From: Gracilaria gracilis
Lineage: Eukaryota; Rhodophyta; Florideophyceae; Gracilariales; Gracilariaceae
Assembly: GCA_030374805.1 (NCBI GenBank)
Contig: JARGSG010000015.1
Coordinates: 124,001 to 188,000 of the forward strand
Length of the DNA stretch: 64,000 bases
Direction: 5' to 3'
Below, one piece after another: positions 61,885-64,000 of the stretch. The position numbers were made by a program, and so were the translations under genes. Positions within the stretch are counted from its first letter, which is position 1, and each line of letters starts with the position of its first letter. The notes under the pieces were generated by a model. That model searched no databases. It was not told the origin of the DNA and worked only from the letters and a program-made list of their open reading frames with translations.

Positions 61885-61941
61885 TTGACGAGTGTGCTAC
61901 CCTTGGGTATTAACGCTACCCCAGGGTAGCACACTCGTCAA
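61885..61941. repeat. long perfect hairpin, 19-bp stem
   Basis: TTGACGAGTGTGCTACCCT (61885-61903) is the exact complement of AGGGTAGCACACTCGTCAA (61923-61941). The 19-nt loop contains a further GGGTA/TACCC pair, so the hairpin extends inwards. Confidence 0.9.
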
Positions 61942-62408
61942 TCGCCGTGCCTGCGCTGCTTTCAAGGTCTTCTTGTTGGCATCTTTGCAAAAACTCAAGT
62001 CATGATCATCATGACGACCTTCATGACTGATGGTTCGGCATTGGTTGTGCACATTAAGGACACCAGCGGCTCTTTGACGGAAACGGCCTTAGCTCACATG
62101 CTAACAACTCGCAAAAGGTTAGCCCCTTGTTCTGACTTGGAGATAGGAGATCACATGGTATCTAAAGTTACATATATGCTGTATAATGGGGAGGGGATAA
62201 TACGGGGATGTTGTACGTAGCATATTGTGGATATTATACTGAACAGTTGTAGCTTTCTACGCTCCGTGTTAAGATACGTCTCGTTACGAGACCTTCGTGT
62301 AGCAGCAACAGTTGGCGCACCAATCTGGCGAAGCAGTACTTCTGGGCGTCAGCTCACGTCGCGCTTGTGAGCTGTACAAGAAGTGATTTGTTCTTTAAGA
62401 GCGAGACA

Positions 62409-63890
62409 ATGCGGAGCAAAACACACACAAAAGAAAAGTGCAGCAAAGTGTTGTTGGTGCTTCATCCAACGGCTGTGGTTCGACCCAACTTTGTGATAAG
62501 TCAGGTCAAGTGGTGGTTCCTGGTGACTGTGTTCATCACAAGTATCACTCTTGTGCCCGGTTTCTTGTTAGCAAGGGGAGTGGAGGACTGGAACGAAATC
62601 GTGGACAGTGTTGTGATCACATTCGGCGTGAGGACGTTAGCACTGTTATCAAAGCTGATTATCGACAAGCTGTTCGACTTCATCAACGGCGGAAAGAAGG
62701 ACTACATAGTTCGCGGCGGCAATTTCTTCACCAAGGACAACCCGCTGATACAGTTTCTGTGGGAACGAAAGATTCTACACAAGGCGCTGGAACAAGGCAA
62801 AAAGATCGGCGACAACACACACCGAATGGCGTCTCATCCAAAAGTATGGCTGCTGCTAATTGTGCTGTCATACATTGTGAGGCTGGCGCCAGACATGCTG
62901 GGAGCGTCTCTGGTAGCACAGAATGAGCCGTATAGAATCGTAGAGCGAATTGAGAGCATCACGGCGCCAGACCTCGGGTTCGGGGACGCAAGCGGATTAC
63001 AGCTTCGCGGAAACTGTGTGTGGGCGAGAGGGGGGCCGGACGGAAAGGCGGTGGTGGCACCGAGTGAACGAAGAAAGGCGGACAAACGATTCGGCTTCAT
63101 CATCTGGCAGTACTGCGTGGACGTGTTCCGCGAGCAGGAGGTGGACAGCGAGTTCCGCACGCTGCGGGGAGTGGACCGAAACGGGAAGGAGGTGAAAGCA
63201 GTGTTCCACATCGAAGTGATCACGGAGGAGGTGTTCACCGAATCCTGGGAACCGTTTTCAAACGAGACGCGCGCACAGGCGGTGTTCGACTCGGTGATCT
63301 CCAGCGCGATCGAGTGCCCCAACGACACGTGCATGAAGAACTACCGCACGGAGGACATGCGCATCATCTACGCGCTGCTAACGAAGGTAGGTATGCACGA
63401 GCGCTCGCTGCGCGGCGACAACGACAGCCTGGAGAAGCTGCGCACGAGCACGGGGCGGGTGATCGCGCGGCTGCCGTCGACGACGCGCACGTCGTTCGTG
63501 GTGCTGATCGTGGCGGTGAACGTGATCTTCCTGGCGCAGTCGGTGAGCAACAGCGAGGAGGAGGTGGAGCACATTGCACTACAGCGTGCGATCAGCGAGC
63601 TGAAGCGGCCGCACGGCGGCAGCGAGCTGACGGCGATCGCGCTGCCGCGCGGCGACGCGAGCCGGAGCTGGGGGAGCAAGGACGGCGTGCAGTGCTACGT
63701 GGTGGGCGACGCGTCGTGCTCGGCGGCGCAGTTGCTGGAGCGCGTGGGCGACGCGGTGGCGGTGGCGGACGAGGGCGGCGGGGCGGCGGGCGAGACGCGC
63801 CACGGGCGGCGCTGGGTGCGCGCGACGGTGCGGCGCGACGTGCTGCAGTGGCGCGGGGCGGGGGACGACGGTGGCGGACTCGCTGCGTAA
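62409..63890 (+). CDS. multi-pass membrane protein, unknown family (493 aa)
   Basis: The open frame starts at a GTG (62367); the first ATG at 62409 (MRSKTHTKEKCSKVLLVLHP) is preferred. Hydrophobic segments: WWFLVTVFITSITLVPGFLL (about 35-54), VVITFGVRTLALLSKLIIDK (about 66-85), KVWLLLIVLSYIVRLAPDML (about 134-153) and TSFVVLIVAVNVIFLAQSV (about 362-380), with a polar loop of about 210 residues between the last two. The C-terminal 110 residues are polar and Ala/Gly/Arg-rich. The overall plan of three N-terminal segments, one large loop and one late segment matches the gene at 60059. The third-codon positions become almost entirely G/C from about 63.0 kb onward, unlike the 5' third. Between the two genes (61538-62408) are the tandem repeat and hairpin annotated above and no further gene. 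Confidence 0.65.
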   Translation: MRSKTHTKEKCSKVLLVLHPTAVVRPNFVISQVKWWFLVTVFITSITLVPGFLLARGVEDWNEIVDSVVITFGVRTLALLSKLIIDKLFDFINGGKKDYIVRGGNFFTKDNPLIQFLWERKILHKALEQGKKIGDNTHRMASHPKVWLLLIVLSYIVRLAPDMLGASLVAQNEPYRIVERIESITAPDLGFGDASGLQLRGNCVWARGGPDGKAVVAPSERRKADKRFGFIIWQYCVDVFREQEVDSEFRTLRGVDRNGKEVKAVFHIEVITEEVFTESWEPFSNETRAQAVFDSVISSAIECPNDTCMKNYRTEDMRIIYALLTKVGMHERSLRGDNDSLEKLRTSTGRVIARLPSTTRTSFVVLIVAVNVIFLAQSVSNSEEEVEHIALQRAISELKRPHGGSELTAIALPRGDASRSWGSKDGVQCYVVGDASCSAAQLLERVGDAVAVADEGGGAAGETRHGRRWVRATVRRDVLQWRGAGDDGGGLAA

Positions 63891-64000
63891 CTTGAGAAGG
63901 TGAGTGTGCGGTGTACAAAACCCAAGAAGGAAACCCGTTCAACTTTACGTACAAAAAGCGCGGCAAGGGCGAAGGTAAAACCTGAAAAAAGCAAAGCAAA

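Noticed and set aside
63314..63895. 193-codon alternative frame over the end of the second membrane protein
   Set aside because: An Ala/Arg/Gly-rich shadow caused by high GC; the main frame continues from upstream.

Overview
This window looks like nuclear DNA of a photosynthetic eukaryote, most likely a multicellular red alga of the Chondrus type (inference). The supporting signs are: mostly intronless GC-rich genes, with only two short introns of 75-86 nt plus one more in a third position; nuclear genes for a plastid sigma-70 factor and an ATP synthase gamma chain whose N-termini look like single-step plastid transit peptides with an early Phe; a stand-alone ProA rather than the fused plant P5CS; and abundant Ty3/gypsy and PIF/Harbinger elements. 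No rRNA, tRNA, CRISPR array or bacterial operon was seen.

Layout. 1-10 kb is a graveyard of decayed genes: a reverse transcriptase relic, a PHD-finger/coiled-coil pseudogene, a ketopantoate-reductase-like pseudogene beside its intact paralogue, two unrecognised ORFs, and a roughly 1,290-codon pseudogene with a ParB-like motif at one end and a 2OG-Fe(II)-oxygenase-like end at the other. 10.3-11.5 kb holds foldback hairpins and palindromes. 11.6-23.0 kb is a complete but dead chromodomain Ty3/gypsy retrotransposon on the minus strand, with 852-bp LTRs and a CCTTG target duplication. It carries a long extra reading frame on the opposite strand and sits inside a Harbinger-type transposase whose two halves flank it. 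24.4-26.8 kb holds two more broken PIF/Harbinger transposases and a diverged solo LTR.

28.9-50.0 kb is the host gene island: an unknown protein, dynamitin (DCTN2) divergent from Nup35/53, ProA, a phosphoglycerate-mutase-like histidine phosphatase, TTI1 divergent from the plastid sigma factor, UPF3 divergent from DPH5, plastid ATP synthase gamma, an inositol monophosphatase, and a secreted Cys-rich protein. Neighbours share bidirectional promoter regions but belong to unrelated processes (transport, nuclear pore, proline synthesis, PIKK stability, plastid transcription, mRNA decay, diphthamide, photophosphorylation).

51.3-59.2 kb is again mobile DNA: a 510-bp PIF-derived MITE and a very young Ty3/gypsy element of 6.0 kb. 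Its LTRs differ by a single indel as read by eye, and its 1,420-codon polyprotein is intact but has no integrase. 60.0-63.9 kb carries two same-strand multi-pass membrane proteins of about 490 residues, separated by a tandem repeat and a long hairpin.
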